From the NCBI GenBank assembly GCA_937934295.1, contig CALHAI010000024.1, positions 1-39,828 of the forward strand: a stretch of DNA of 39,828 nucleotides, given 5' to 3'. How positions within the stretch are numbered: position 1 is the first letter of the stretch; each line of letters begins with the position of its first letter. The notes under the pieces were generated by a model. The model was not told the origin of the DNA and did no database searches. It saw nothing but the letters and a program-made list of their open reading frames with translations. Positions 31,094 to 39,141 of this stretch are shown one piece after another. A program made the position numbers and the translations under genes. This stretch comes from an uncultured Blastocatellia bacterium (GTDB lineage Bacteria; Acidobacteriota; Blastocatellia; HR10).

Positions 31094-32494
31094 TCACGCC
31101 ATCCACTGCAGAAGTAGCGTCGCCAATCCGAGCATAATGGTCACGCTCACGACATCCTGAAAGGCCGTCTCGAATGGACCGGCCGTCAACGCCGGGTCAA
31201 AACCCAGGCGCTTCGAGAGCATGGGGATCACCGTCCCCACGATCCCCGAGAGATTGATGGCGACGAACATCGAGAAGCCGACGACGAATCCAAAGACGGG
31301 ATCAAACCACGTCCCGCGTTCGGCCATGCGCTGCCATCCGTGCCAGGAGCCACCGATGAAGAAGATGAGCGAGCCCAGAATCGCTCCGAGGATGAGCGTC
31401 GTCCGGAGCTGCCGCCAGACAGGGCGCCACCAATCCCTCAGGCTGATATGCCCCGTCGCGAGTCCCCGCACGACGATCGTCGCCGATTGCAGCCCCGTAT
31501 TTCCGGAGATCGCTTGGATGACCGGCATGAACGACGCCAGGAGGATGACCGTCCCCAATGTGTCGTCGAACCGATGGATGACGACGCCGGCGATCAGCTC
31601 AATGAGGACTGTCATCAAGAGCCACGGCAAGCGCAACCGAGCGATCTCCCCGGGCGTCCGCCGCTCCAGCTCCGCCGCATCCGACCCGACCATGCGAAAG
31701 TAATCCTCGGTCAGCTCTTCCTGCAAGACGTCGATCACGTCATCCACGGTCACGATCCCGACGAGCCGATTCTCATCGTCCACGACAGGGATGGCCATGA
31801 GATCGTACTTCGAGACGACGCGCGCGACCTCCTCTTGATCCGTACTCGTGTGCACGCTGATGACATCCGTGGACATGATCTTGCGCAAGGGCGTGCTCGG
31901 CGGATTCAGGAGGAGTTGACGCAGGCTCACGACTCCGACGAGATGATGGCGATCGTCCACGACATAGAGGTAGAAGACCATCTCCAGCTCATCGCTCTTA
32001 CGCTGTAGCGTGGAGATCGCCTCGCCGACGGTCATGTCCTCATGCAGCGCGAAGACGTGGGGGTTCATGATGCGCCCGGCCGTGTTCTCCTCAAACTGAA
32101 GCTGATCCACAACGTCCACCGACCGGGCGATGTGCATCAATTCGAGCACGCGCTCGACCAATTCCTGGGGCAACTTGGAGGTGATCTGGGTGGCATCGTC
32201 CACGGGGATCTTCTGCAGGAGGTCGGCGATCGTCTCCGGTTCCAAATGAGCGAGGAGCGAAGCCGCTTCCTCCGGTGGCATCTCGCTCAGGGTCGAGGCC
32301 ACGAAATCCCCGTCCTGCCTGAGCAGGGAGCGAAGGGCGAAGAGTCGCTCACCATCGGTGAGGTTCCCGAAGATGACGGCGACGTCGGCCGGACGCATCT
32401 TGCGTAGCAAATTCACGAGATTGGTGCTCGCCCCAATGCGCGCCAATTTGCGCGCCGACTCGATGGCCAGATCGAGTTTCCGCAGGTACGCCAT
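31094..32494 (-). CDS. mgtE: MgtE-type magnesium channel
   Basis: A 466-residue MgtE magnesium transporter. An acidic N-terminal superhelical domain (about 20-130, ATSRL-like LEPETIADLLQKIPVDDATQ) is followed by two CBS domains (about 140-265, RIMNPHVFALHEDMTV, LVGIVTVDDVIDVLQEE), a plug region and five membrane spans (about 290-466, including FMPVIQAISGNTGLQSATIV and MFVAINLSGIVGTVIPMLSK). Magnesium binding to the CBS/N domains gates the pore in this family. Only AGG abuts ATG 32494. No Mg-responsive leader was identified. Confidence 0.95.
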   Translation of the reverse strand: MAYLRKLDLAIESARKLARIGASTNLVNLLRKMRPADVAVIFGNLTDGERLFALRSLLRQDGDFVASTLSEMPPEEAASLLAHLEPETIADLLQKIPVDDATQITSKLPQELVERVLELMHIARSVDVVDQLQFEENTAGRIMNPHVFALHEDMTVGEAISTLQRKSDELEMVFYLYVVDDRHHLVGVVSLRQLLLNPPSTPLRKIMSTDVISVHTSTDQEEVARVVSKYDLMAIPVVDDENRLVGIVTVDDVIDVLQEELTEDYFRMVGSDAAELERRTPGEIARLRLPWLLMTVLIELIAGVVIHRFDDTLGTVILLASFMPVIQAISGNTGLQSATIVVRGLATGHISLRDWWRPVWRQLRTTLILGAILGSLIFFIGGSWHGWQRMAERGTWFDPVFGFVVGFSMFVAINLSGIVGTVIPMLSKRLGFDPALTAGPFETAFQDVVSVTIMLGLATLLLQWMA

Positions 32495-32563
32495 CCTCAG
32501 TTTTTCGTCCCTGTCCCGTCATCTTCCCCAAACATCTAAGCATGACAAATTTTGCGCCACTTT

Positions 32564-32995
32564 TCAACGGGAATTTTTGGCGATGGAGATTCTTCGAGGG
32601 ACGACCTCGCCACAAAGGGGAGACGTCGCGCAGCGCGATCGCCACCGATGGGCTTCGATCGCTACCTGATCCTCGGCGAGGAAAGTGACGCCTTCGGCCC
32701 ACAGGAGATCGCGCTGAAGCTGCTGCAGCCAGAGGGCGCGCCGACCAATCGTCAAGCGTCCATCGCGATTGACCACGCGATGCCATGGAACATCCGGTGG
32801 ACAAACGGCGAGCGCCCATCCCACCACGCGTGCCGAGACGTTCGCTCGGCAAAGCGCCGCAATATCACCGTAAGACGCCACACATCCGCGCGGAATGCGC
32901 CGCACGAGGCGATAGATCTCGGTGAAACATCCCCCTCGGATCTTTCGAGAGGACGGCTCGCTCCTCCTCACACCCCTCTCTTCACGCGCTCGCAT
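32564..32995 (-). CDS. Alkyltransferase-like (ATL) DNA damage protein
   Basis: A 143-residue protein of the O6-methylguanine methyltransferase superfamily with Trp in place of the active-site Cys. The motif is VPWHRVVNRDG (W71) where methyltransferases have PCHRV. Around it, FTEIYRLVRRIPRGCVASYG, the DNA-binding ARVVGWAL and WAEGVTF are clear. ATL proteins bind alkylated DNA and recruit nucleotide excision repair rather than repairing it themselves. ATG 32995 overlaps the end of the membrane-protein gene, so the two are translationally coupled; the N-terminal 25 residues are not conserved-looking and a later start is possible. A stretch after EGVTF is extra. Confidence 0.85.
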   Translation of the reverse strand: MRAREERGVRRSEPSSRKIRGGCFTEIYRLVRRIPRGCVASYGDIAALCRANVSARVVGWALAVCPPDVPWHRVVNRDGRLTIGRRALWLQQLQRDLLWAEGVTFLAEDQVAIEAHRWRSRCATSPLCGEVVPRRISIAKNSR

Positions 32996-33467
32996 GACGC
33001 AGCGATCCGGCGAGCGCAAGAATGATATAGATGAGCACGGCCACCTCAAGGGCATCCAGCGCGCCGACCACGGCGAGCGCTGTGCGCGCCCGCGCGCGAA
33101 AGGAGGGAGCGGGTGTCGGATCTTGTCGCAGGCGGACGACGGCGCGCGACGTCGTGTGCGTCCATTCATTGGCCGCCCATCCGAGCCAATGATAGAGGAC
33201 GACGAAGAGGACGGGTCCCCACGCGAGCACGCCCGGATAGGCGAGCGCATAAAAGAAAAGCAGCGTGAAATACACGGCTTCCAGACGAATCAATCCGGTC
33301 AATTGACCGAGCCGTTCGATCTCGCGCGGAGCCAGTGCCACTGGCGCGCTCGAGACCACTCGCGCGAGCGCCCGCAACCGAACCCATCCGAGCGCATTCG
33401 CCCCCAGACAGAGGATCGTCAGCACGAGCACCGCTGCTGTCGCCGCACGAAACATTCCTCCCGTCAT
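32982..33467 (-). CDS. Small membrane protein of unknown function
   Basis: A 161-residue membrane protein with about four hydrophobic helices: residues about 5-28 (ATAAVLVLTILCLGANAL), about 60-80 (LEAVYFTLLFFYALAY), about 82-97 (VLAWGPVLFVVLYHWLGW) and about 130-152 (LAVVGALDALEVAVLIYIIL). No family was recognised. Two starts are possible: ATG 33467 with no clear ribosome-binding site, and ATG 33455 with GGGAGG just before it. Its 3' end overlaps the ATL start by 14 nt in another frame. Confidence 0.7.
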   Translation of the reverse strand: MTGGMFRAATAAVLVLTILCLGANALGWVRLRALARVVSSAPVALAPREIERLGQLTGLIRLEAVYFTLLFFYALAYPGVLAWGPVLFVVLYHWLGWAANEWTHTTSRAVVRLRQDPTPAPSFRARARTALAVVGALDALEVAVLIYIILALAGSLRHASA

Positions 33468-33563
33468 AGGTCAAGTATCATGGCCCAAAAGATACACCGG
33501 AGCAAGCGGAGAATTCGGGACCGAATGAGGACGACACCGAGGAATGGTCTCTCGCGCGTGAGC

Positions 33564-33593
33564 TTGACGCATGTGAGCGCAGGCCGCTATAAC
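33564..33593 (+). promoter_or_regulatory. Promoter for the dienelactone hydrolase gene
   Basis: TTGACG (33564-33569), 18 nt, TATAAC (33588-33593), about 45 nt before the start. Confidence 0.5.
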
Positions 33594-33638
33594 TTCACCT
33601 TCGTTCGGCGAGGATCATCTCCGAATTGGAGGGAAATG

Positions 33639-34316
33639 ATGGCAGGACAAATGGTCGAATTCACGGCGAATGGGAGAAGGGCGTCGGGATATCTCTCGCT
33701 CCCAGCGGGAAAGGGCCCGGGCGTCGTCGTCATTCAGGAGTGGTGGGGACTGGTGGATCACATCAAGGACGTGTGCGATCGCTTCGCGGCGGCCGGATAC
33801 GTCGCCCTGGCTCCGGACCTCTATCACGGCCAAACGACGAAATCCCCTGATGAAGCGGGGAAGCTCATGATGGCCCTTCGGATCGACGAGGCGGAGAAGG
33901 AGCTGCGTGGAGCGATCCAGTACCTGCTCGCTCATCCCTCGGTCGAACCGAAGAGGGTCGGCACGATCGGATTCTGCATGGGCGGAGCTCTCTCGCTCTA
34001 CGCGGCATGCGAGAATCCCCAGGTGAGCGCGTGCGTCGTCTTCTACGGTGGACATCCGAATGTGAGACCGAAACTGGAGAAGCTGCAAGCACCTGTGCTC
34101 GGCATCTACGCGGAGCGGGATCAATTTGTGACGCCGGAGTCGGTACGCCAATTGGAAGCGCAGTTGAAGCAGCTTGGGAAGACGGCCGATATCCATATCT
34201 ATCCGGGGGTGGATCACGCGTTTTTCAACGACACGCGACCGGAAGTGTATCATCGGGAAGCGGCCGAAGATGCCTGGCGGCGAACCTTGGAATTCTTCAG
34301 CAAACACCTGTGGTGA
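33639..34316 (+). CDS. Dienelactone hydrolase family protein
   Basis: A 225-residue cytoplasmic alpha/beta hydrolase of the DLH family. Catalytic triad: C113 in GTIGFCMGGALSLY, Asp in YAERDQFVTPESV, His in YPGVDHAFFNDTR. The IQEWWGLVDHIKDVCDRFAA region carries the family's conserved Glu. The family hydrolyses dienelactones, but most members in genomes without the chlorocatechol pathway have unknown esters as substrate. Both ATG 33636 and ATG 33639 follow GGAGGGAA; the second has better spacing. Single-gene unit with its own promoter. Confidence 0.9.
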   Translation: MAGQMVEFTANGRRASGYLSLPAGKGPGVVVIQEWWGLVDHIKDVCDRFAAAGYVALAPDLYHGQTTKSPDEAGKLMMALRIDEAEKELRGAIQYLLAHPSVEPKRVGTIGFCMGGALSLYAACENPQVSACVVFYGGHPNVRPKLEKLQAPVLGIYAERDQFVTPESVRQLEAQLKQLGKTADIHIYPGVDHAFFNDTRPEVYHREAAEDAWRRTLEFFSKHLW

Positions 34317-34432
34317 CGTGCTTCTCGATACGGGCTGCGGTCACGCCTCCTCAGCCCACACCCGCCCACGTGGAAACGGCTCGCGGGAGAGCATCGCCCT
34401 GCTTCTTGGCGATATTGTGCGAAGCAACACGC

Positions 34433-35227
34433 TCACTCTCCGCTCGCGGACTCCGTGATGGTCATTCCCATGATGTGATAGCCGCCATCCACGAAGAGGA
34501 TTTCACCGGTGATGCCCCGTGAGAGCGAGCTCACGAAGAAGAGGGCGGCATCGGCCACTTCGGCCGGATCGGTATTCCGCCGAAGCGGTGCGGTCTGCGC
34601 CACATGCCGCAGCATGCGGGAGAAGCCGGGGACACCGCTGGCGGCGAGCGTCTTGATCGGACCGGGTGAGAGCGCGTTGACGCGAATCCCACGAGGCCCC
34701 AACTCGGCGGCGAGATACTTGACCGTGGATTCGAGCGCGGCTTTGGCGACACCCATGACGTTGTATCCCGGCATCACGCGCTCGCTGCCCAGATAGGTGA
34801 GGGTGAGGATGCTCCCTCCGCGCTCCGCCATGAGCGGAGCCGCGCGACGCGCCACGGCGATGAGCGAATAGACGCTGACCTCGTGGGCGATGCGATACCC
34901 CTCTCGCGACGTATGGAGGAACGCCCCTTCCAAATCCTCACGCGGAGCGAACGCGATCGAGTGGACGAGGAAATCGAGATGCTGGAATTCACGAGCGAGC
35001 GCTTCGAAAACGGCTTCGATCTGCCCCTCTTCGGTCACATCGCAGGGGAGGACCAGATGGGGATGCCGCAAGGTCGCCGCCAATTCGCGCACGTTCTCCC
35101 CAAGCCGCTCATTCTGATATGTCAGCGCGAGCCGAGCGCCCGCCTCATCGAAGCGTTGGGCGATGGCCCACGCGATGCTCCGCTTGTTCGCGACGCCGAA
35201 GATGATCCCCGTCTTTCCTTCCAGCAT
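34433..35227 (-). CDS. fabI: Enoyl-ACP reductase
   Basis: A 264-residue enoyl-[acyl-carrier-protein] reductase of fatty-acid synthesis. It is an SDR with the FabI cofactor motif IIFGVANKRSIAWAIAQR, DFLVHSIAFAPRED, and the catalytic Tyr-x6-Lys in GYNVMGVAKAALES; VNALSPGPIKTLAASGV and ITGEILFVDGGYHIMG follow. NADH is the usual cofactor in this form. ATG 35227 (MLEGKTGIIFG) is the natural start by length. There is no Shine-Dalgarno sequence; the -10 lies 9 nt upstream, so the message may be leaderless. Convergent with the hydrolase at 33639, divergent from the DedA-like pair. Confidence 0.95.
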   Translation of the reverse strand: MLEGKTGIIFGVANKRSIAWAIAQRFDEAGARLALTYQNERLGENVRELAATLRHPHLVLPCDVTEEGQIEAVFEALAREFQHLDFLVHSIAFAPREDLEGAFLHTSREGYRIAHEVSVYSLIAVARRAAPLMAERGGSILTLTYLGSERVMPGYNVMGVAKAALESTVKYLAAELGPRGIRVNALSPGPIKTLAASGVPGFSRMLRHVAQTAPLRRNTDPAEVADAALFFVSSLSRGITGEILFVDGGYHIMGMTITESASGE

Positions 35228-35235
35228 AGGCCCAA

Positions 35236-35265
35236 ACGATACTCGACCGCGCGCGGAGACGTCAA
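35236..35265 (-). promoter_or_regulatory. fabI promoter giving a nearly leaderless transcript
   Basis: Minus-strand TTGACG (35265-35260), 18 nt, TATCGT (35241-35236). A start about 7 nt downstream falls near 35229, essentially on the fabI ATG at 35227. Confidence 0.5.
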
Positions 35266-35279
35266 CCCTCCCCCGATTT

Positions 35280-35308
35280 TTGACACCTTCGGCACAAGCG
35301 GTTAAAAT
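35280..35308 (+). promoter_or_regulatory. Promoter for the DedA-like pair
   Basis: TTGACA (35280-35285), exactly 17 nt, TAAAAT (35303-35308), 39 nt before ATG 35347. One of the best consensus matches in the window. Confidence 0.65.
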
Positions 35309-35346
35309 CCCCACTTTCGTCGATCAACGGCCGTGGAACGGATACC

Positions 35347-35997
35347 ATGCTGGAGGCGTTCAAGAATGCGCTTCTTGAGCTGGGCCCGGTGGGGATGATC
35401 CTCATCGCCGTGCTCGATTCTTCGCTCCTCTCGATCCCGGAGATCAATGACGTGATCGTCATCACGCGCGTCCTCCACCATCCGGCGGAGGTGCTCTATT
35501 GGCCGTTGCTCGCCGCTATAGGATCCGTCCTCGGGTGTCTCCTCCTCTACACGCTCGCTCGCGCTGGCGGGGAGACCTTCCTGCGCCGACGATTCTCACC
35601 CGAGAAGATGCGTCGAGCCGAGTGGTTTTACACACGATATGGGGCTTTCGCATTGCTCATCCCGGCATTGTGTCCCCCCCCAACCCCCTTCAAGATCTTC
35701 GTCGCGACGGCCGGAGCGCTTCGGTATCCGCGCGCGAAGTTCATGCTGACGATCCTACTGGCGCGATCCGCGCGATATTACGTCGAAGGGATTCTCGCCC
35801 TGCTCTATGGTCACGCGGTTCTGCGATACCTGCGTGAACACGGGATCACGATCGCGCTTGGGATCGGAGCGGTCGTCGTGATCGGCTATGGGATCGCGCG
35901 CGCACTTCGACGGCGCGCGCTACGGTTTGGCGAGGATCTACGCCTTTCCCCGACGGCGAATTCGCCCTCTTTGAGCCGCGAACGTCGGCGCGCATGA
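35347..35997 (+). CDS. DedA/VTT-family membrane protein (first of two)
   Basis: A 216-residue DedA/VTT (YdjX-like) membrane protein. The family is involved in lipid flipping and membrane homeostasis. Visible: an N-terminal re-entrant-like helix (LGPVGMILIAVLDSSLLSIP), a span containing LLAAIGSVLGCLLLYTLARA, the conserved-type loop FYTRYGAFALLIPALCPPPTPFKI, a span with TILLARSARYYVEGILAL and a final span (IALGIGAVVVIGYGI). Five to six helices in all. The stop overlaps the next start by 4 nt (ATGA). Its spacing of the G-G and Pro motifs is shared with the next gene. Confidence 0.82.
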   Translation: MLEAFKNALLELGPVGMILIAVLDSSLLSIPEINDVIVITRVLHHPAEVLYWPLLAAIGSVLGCLLLYTLARAGGETFLRRRFSPEKMRRAEWFYTRYGAFALLIPALCPPPTPFKIFVATAGALRYPRAKFMLTILLARSARYYVEGILALLYGHAVLRYLREHGITIALGIGAVVVIGYGIARALRRRALRFGEDLRLSPTANSPSLSRERRRA

Positions 35998-36554
35998 AGG
36001 CCATGGGAGAAGCCCTGCTCGCTCTCGGCCCGGTGGGTCTTTTCGCGATCGCTCTCCTCGATTCCGCGATGATCCCTTTGGCTGGGGGCCCGGATGGCAT
36101 TTTGATGCTCCTCTCTGCGTGGAATCCAGCGCGAGCTTTCCTGTACGCGGGAGCGGCGACGATCGGGTCGGCTCTGGGATGCCTTGTCCTCTACACGCTC
36201 TCACGACGAGCGGGCGAACGGCTGCTCTCCCACTTCCCTCCATCCCGGCAAGAGCGACTTCGCCGATTCCTCGACCGATACGACCTTCTGGCCATCGCTC
36301 TCGCCGTCTTCCTTCCCCCGCCATTTCCGGCGAAGCCAACGATCGTGATGGCCGGAATCCTCGGGATACCGCGCGAACGATTCCTCGCGGGCGTCTTGCT
36401 GGGGCGTCTGGCGCGCTATGGATTAGAGGGGTATCTGGCCGCGCGATTCGGATCGGCGGCGATGGCTCTCATCAAACGCGCTTCGCCATGGCTTCTTCTC
36501 GGCGTCGCCACGTTGGTGATCGTCATCCTCCTCGTAAAGAAGTGGCGCTCCTGA
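35994..36554 (+). CDS. DedA/VTT-family membrane protein (second of two)
   Basis: A 186-residue paralogue of the preceding protein, with matching blocks: LLALGPVGLFAIALLDSAMI, then AATIGSALGCLVLYTLSRRA, then DRYDLLAIALAVFLPPPFPA and GVLLGRLARYGLEGYLAA. The C-terminus has a last span (LLLGVATLVIVILLV). The two genes are translationally coupled by a 4-nt overlap, pointing to tandem duplication and perhaps a heterodimer. No promoter or strong ribosome-binding site of its own. Confidence 0.82.
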   Translation: MKAMGEALLALGPVGLFAIALLDSAMIPLAGGPDGILMLLSAWNPARAFLYAGAATIGSALGCLVLYTLSRRAGERLLSHFPPSRQERLRRFLDRYDLLAIALAVFLPPPFPAKPTIVMAGILGIPRERFLAGVLLGRLARYGLEGYLAARFGSAAMALIKRASPWLLLGVATLVIVILLVKKWRS

Positions 36555-36578
36555 GACGCGCGCCCGTCGCTCCCTTTC

Positions 36579-37061
36579 TCACGACGACGCCACGGGCACG
36601 CGCCGGGTCACCAGATGAATCTGCGCGAGGAGGTCCTTGATCATCTGGGCGATGATCATCTCAGCGCGATGCCGGACGATGCGCACCTCTTGCTCCACGT
36701 GGATGCCTCGCTCCTTCATGAACGCCAGGCAGTTGGGCATGATGGACTCCTCCAACTCGCGCGCGAGCCATTCGGCGATGAATCGGCGGAAGCGTTCGAC
36801 ATCGTCCGGCTGCCTCAGAAGTGGCAGCGCCTGCGGATGCTGCACGACATGATCCACGATATCACGGCCGAAGCGTCGCGTCTCATCGAGCCACGTTTGG
36901 CACACCTCCCAAATCACGCCAGGGGATACGAGGCGAAATTCCCCCTCCGCCGTAAGCCGCTTGCGGATGGGAAGAACCCGCGCTTGGGCCTGTTCCCGTC
37001 TTCGCGGCTGCTCCCGTTCAATGTAGGCTCGGGCCAATTCTACGAGCGATGATGTGCTCAT
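36579..37061 (-). CDS. Hypothetical protein, 160 aa
   Basis: A 160-residue helical, charged protein with no recognised family. It begins STSSLVELARAYIEREQPRR and later has VSPGVIWEVCQTWLDETRRF, DDVERFRRFIAEWLARELEE and RAEMIIAQMIKDLLAQIHLV. There are no membrane spans or signal peptide. ATG 37061 has GGGGGGAG directly upstream, supporting translation from there; a longer frame to 37121 lacks such a site. It follows the M20 gene by 25 nt and may share its transcript. The reality of the gene is supported by the ribosome-binding site and protein-like composition rather than homology. Confidence 0.6.
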   Translation of the reverse strand: MSTSSLVELARAYIEREQPRRREQAQARVLPIRKRLTAEGEFRLVSPGVIWEVCQTWLDETRRFGRDIVDHVVQHPQALPLLRQPDDVERFRRFIAEWLARELEESIMPNCLAFMKERGIHVEQEVRIVRHRAEMIIAQMIKDLLAQIHLVTRRVPVASS

Positions 37062-37086
37062 CTCCCCCCTCGCGGTCCATCCAAGG

Positions 37087-38448
37087 TCACAAGCCTCCCT
37101 CTTGTGGAGAAGAGGCGGCATGCCGTTCCAGATAATCGAGCAGGATACTCGCCGCCACTTTCACGCCCAGCGGAAGGGCCTCCTCATCGAGATCGAATTC
37201 CGGCGTATGAATCATCGCGGTGATCCCCTTGGCCTCGTTCCGCACGCCGAGGAAGAAGAAGAAGCCGGGGATCACACGGGCATAATAACTGAAATCCTCA
37301 GCCCCCATGTGGGGGCGCGGCGTGACGAGATTTCCCTCACCGAGCACCCGCCGGAGCGTCGGAAGCGTCTCCTCGACCAGACGAGGATCGTTGTAGGTCA
37401 CGATCGCGCCTTCTTCGATCTTCAGCTCATATGATCCGCCCAGCGCCTCAGTCACCCCCTTGAGCGTTTGATGCATCATCTGGATCACTTGGGCACGAAC
37501 CTTCTCATCGAGCGTGCGCAGCGTTCCTTGTAGCTTCACCTCGTCCGTGATGATGTTGTGCCGATTTCCCCCATGGATGCTCCCGAGCGTAAGGACAAAA
37601 GGCTGAAACGTGTCCACGCGCCGGCTGCGGATCACTTGCAGCGCCGTGACGGCATGGGCCGCGATGACCAACGCATCCACGCCCTCGTGGGGATATGCCC
37701 CATGCACCTTCTTCCCGCGAATCGTGATCTCAATGAGATCGGCCGACGCCATAGCCGGTCCAACGTGATACGCGACCTTCCCCACATCCACGCGCGGATC
37801 AACATGCAGACCGAAGATCGCCTGCGGGCGCGGATTCTCTAACGCCCCCTCCTTGATCATCAACCGCGCACCTCCCTCTTCACCAGGAGGAGGCCCCTCC
37901 TCCGCCGGTTGGAAGAGAAACTTCACCGTCCCCCGAAGACGGTCGCGCATCTGACCGAGGACGGTCGCTACGCCCAACCCAATTGCCGTGTGCGCGTCGT
38001 GTCCGCAGGCGTGCTTCACTCCCGAGTTCCGGGACTTATAGGGGACCTCTATGGTCTCTTCGATCGGTAGGGCATCCATGTCCGCGCGATAAGCAACCAC
38101 CGGACCAGGCAGGGCTCCCCTCAAGAGAGCCACAATCCCATGTCGGGCGATTCCCGTCTGCACCTCCAGGCCGAGTTGGCGGAGATACTCGGCGACAACG
38201 CGCGAAGTGCGCTCCTCGCGATTCGAGAGCTCCGGATACATGTGAAAATCTCGCCGCCACGCGATGAGCTGCTCGCGCAATTGCTCGACAGCTTGCGCGA
38301 GACGAGCATCACGAGGGACGTCCTGAGCTTCTAAAAGAGTCGGATTCATACCCTCCACCATGAGCAGAAAGATCAATGGCCACGTCCATCGCGCTGCGCG
38401 ATGCGCTCGCCATGAGCGCCCGCCCCATCCCTCTTGCGACGAGGTCAC
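37087..38448 (-). CDS. M20-family metal amidohydrolase, exported
   Basis: A 453-residue M20D amidohydrolase (hippurate/IAA-amino-acid hydrolase-like) that cleaves N-acyl amino acids. Motifs: AWRRDFHMYPELSNREERTS, VVAYRADMDALPIEE, VKHACGHDAHTAIGLG (metal site), FLFQPAEEGPPPGEEGGARL, IFGLHVDPRVDVGKVAYHVG, and the late HMGAEDFSYYA. A hydrophobic run (TWPLIFLLMVEGMNPTLLEA) near residue 25 looks like a signal peptide. GTG 38448 has GGGAGGAA 5 nt upstream and is preferred over ATG 38487. About 24 nt of gap follows to the hypothetical protein gene. Confidence 0.9.
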   Translation of the reverse strand: MTSSQEGWGGRSWRAHRAARWTWPLIFLLMVEGMNPTLLEAQDVPRDARLAQAVEQLREQLIAWRRDFHMYPELSNREERTSRVVAEYLRQLGLEVQTGIARHGIVALLRGALPGPVVAYRADMDALPIEETIEVPYKSRNSGVKHACGHDAHTAIGLGVATVLGQMRDRLRGTVKFLFQPAEEGPPPGEEGGARLMIKEGALENPRPQAIFGLHVDPRVDVGKVAYHVGPAMASADLIEITIRGKKVHGAYPHEGVDALVIAAHAVTALQVIRSRRVDTFQPFVLTLGSIHGGNRHNIITDEVKLQGTLRTLDEKVRAQVIQMMHQTLKGVTEALGGSYELKIEEGAIVTYNDPRLVEETLPTLRRVLGEGNLVTPRPHMGAEDFSYYARVIPGFFFFLGVRNEAKGITAMIHTPEFDLDEEALPLGVKVAASILLDYLERHAASSPQEGGL

Positions 38449-38642
38449 GGCTTCCTCCCACACCCCTCTGTCTTTTAAAGAGCACATTTTACGCGCAGAA
38501 GCGAAGGAGAATCAAGCGAGCGCTTCACCCCCATGATGAGAATCCTAACAATGGGCGCACGCCCACAAGGAGATCCCCGTGGCCGAGGATGACCGAACGT
38601 CCTTCTTGGAGGACACTCCTTAGGCCTATTTCGCCGTTCCTC

Positions 38643-38670
38643 TTGACATGGGCAGGGGAGTGGGTAAAAT
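38643..38670 (+). promoter_or_regulatory. Promoter for tRNA-Gly
   Basis: TTGACA (38643-38648), 16 nt, TAAAAT (38665-38670), about 14 nt before the tRNA: near-consensus. Confidence 0.7.
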
Positions 38671-38684
38671 TAATTGCGGTGTGA

Positions 38685-38759
<75 letters not shown>

Positions 38760-38771
38760 GGGACTTATAGG

Positions 38772-38858
38772 ATCGGCGAAGGCTGACTGTCAGAACTCGG
38801 GTCCTGACAAATCGCCCGATGGGGAAGCGGGCGGTTGAAACTTTAGGCCTTCGCCGAT
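38772..38858. repeat. 12-bp perfect inverted repeat between the two tRNA genes
   Basis: ATCGGCGAAGGC (38772-38783) and its exact complement GCCTTCGCCGAT (38847-38858) flank 63 nt. TTATA occurs just outside each arm. The right arm fills most of the space between the -35 and -10 of the tRNA-Cys promoter. Two smaller inverted repeats lie inside: CTGAC/GTCAG around one base (38783-38793), and a CGCCC/GGGCG pair in 38811-38835. Confidence 0.8.
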
Positions 38859-38864
38859 TATAAT
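38835..38864 (+). promoter_or_regulatory. Promoter for tRNA-Cys
   Basis: TTGAAA (38835-38840), 18 nt, TATAAT (38859-38864); transcription would begin near 38871, 3 nt before the tRNA. Confidence 0.65.
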
Positions 38865-38873
38865 TTTGGCCGA

Positions 38874-38948
38874 GGCGGCGTAGCCAAGTGGTAAGGCGGA
38901 GGTCTGCAAAACCTCGATACCTGGGTTCGAATCCCAGCGCCGCCTCCA
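38874..38948 (+). tRNA. tRNA-Cys (anticodon GCA)
   Basis: A 75-nt cloverleaf with CCA encoded. Acceptor GGCGGCG (38874-38880) pairs with CGCCGCC (38938-38944), then T and CCA. The anticodon arm GAGGT/ACCTC holds loop CTGCAAA with anticodon GCA at 38906-38908. The T arm has GGGTTCGAATCCC. Confidence 0.97.
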
Positions 38949-39141
38949 TGATGGTCGAGATCGGTCAGATACTGTGGTACCTCCATTTGATCGGCTTACG
39001 CTTTTTCCTTGCCACTTCCGAAGTGTGCAGAGCCCTCTTTGGGCATCAGCCTGATTGGGAGCAGAGAGCTGGCTGTGGGTCACTCTCCAGGTGGGGATTT
39101 TCCGAAGCGGCCTTCCCCGCAGTTCCTCCGGTCCTCCAAAG

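Noticed and set aside
32922..33638. N-terminal extension of the dienelactone hydrolase frame upstream of its ATG
   Set aside because: It overlaps the opposite-strand membrane gene and spans the promoter; the ribosome-binding site places the start at 33636-33639.
38550..38563. TGGGCG-CA-CGCCCA palindrome as a terminator after the region 5' of the tRNAs
   Set aside because: The loop would be only 2 nt and no T-run follows; no transcript is known to end there.
38790..39083. Minus-strand 97-residue frame across tRNA-Cys
   Set aside because: Also antisense to the tRNA; no ribosome-binding site and no protein-like motif outside the tRNA.
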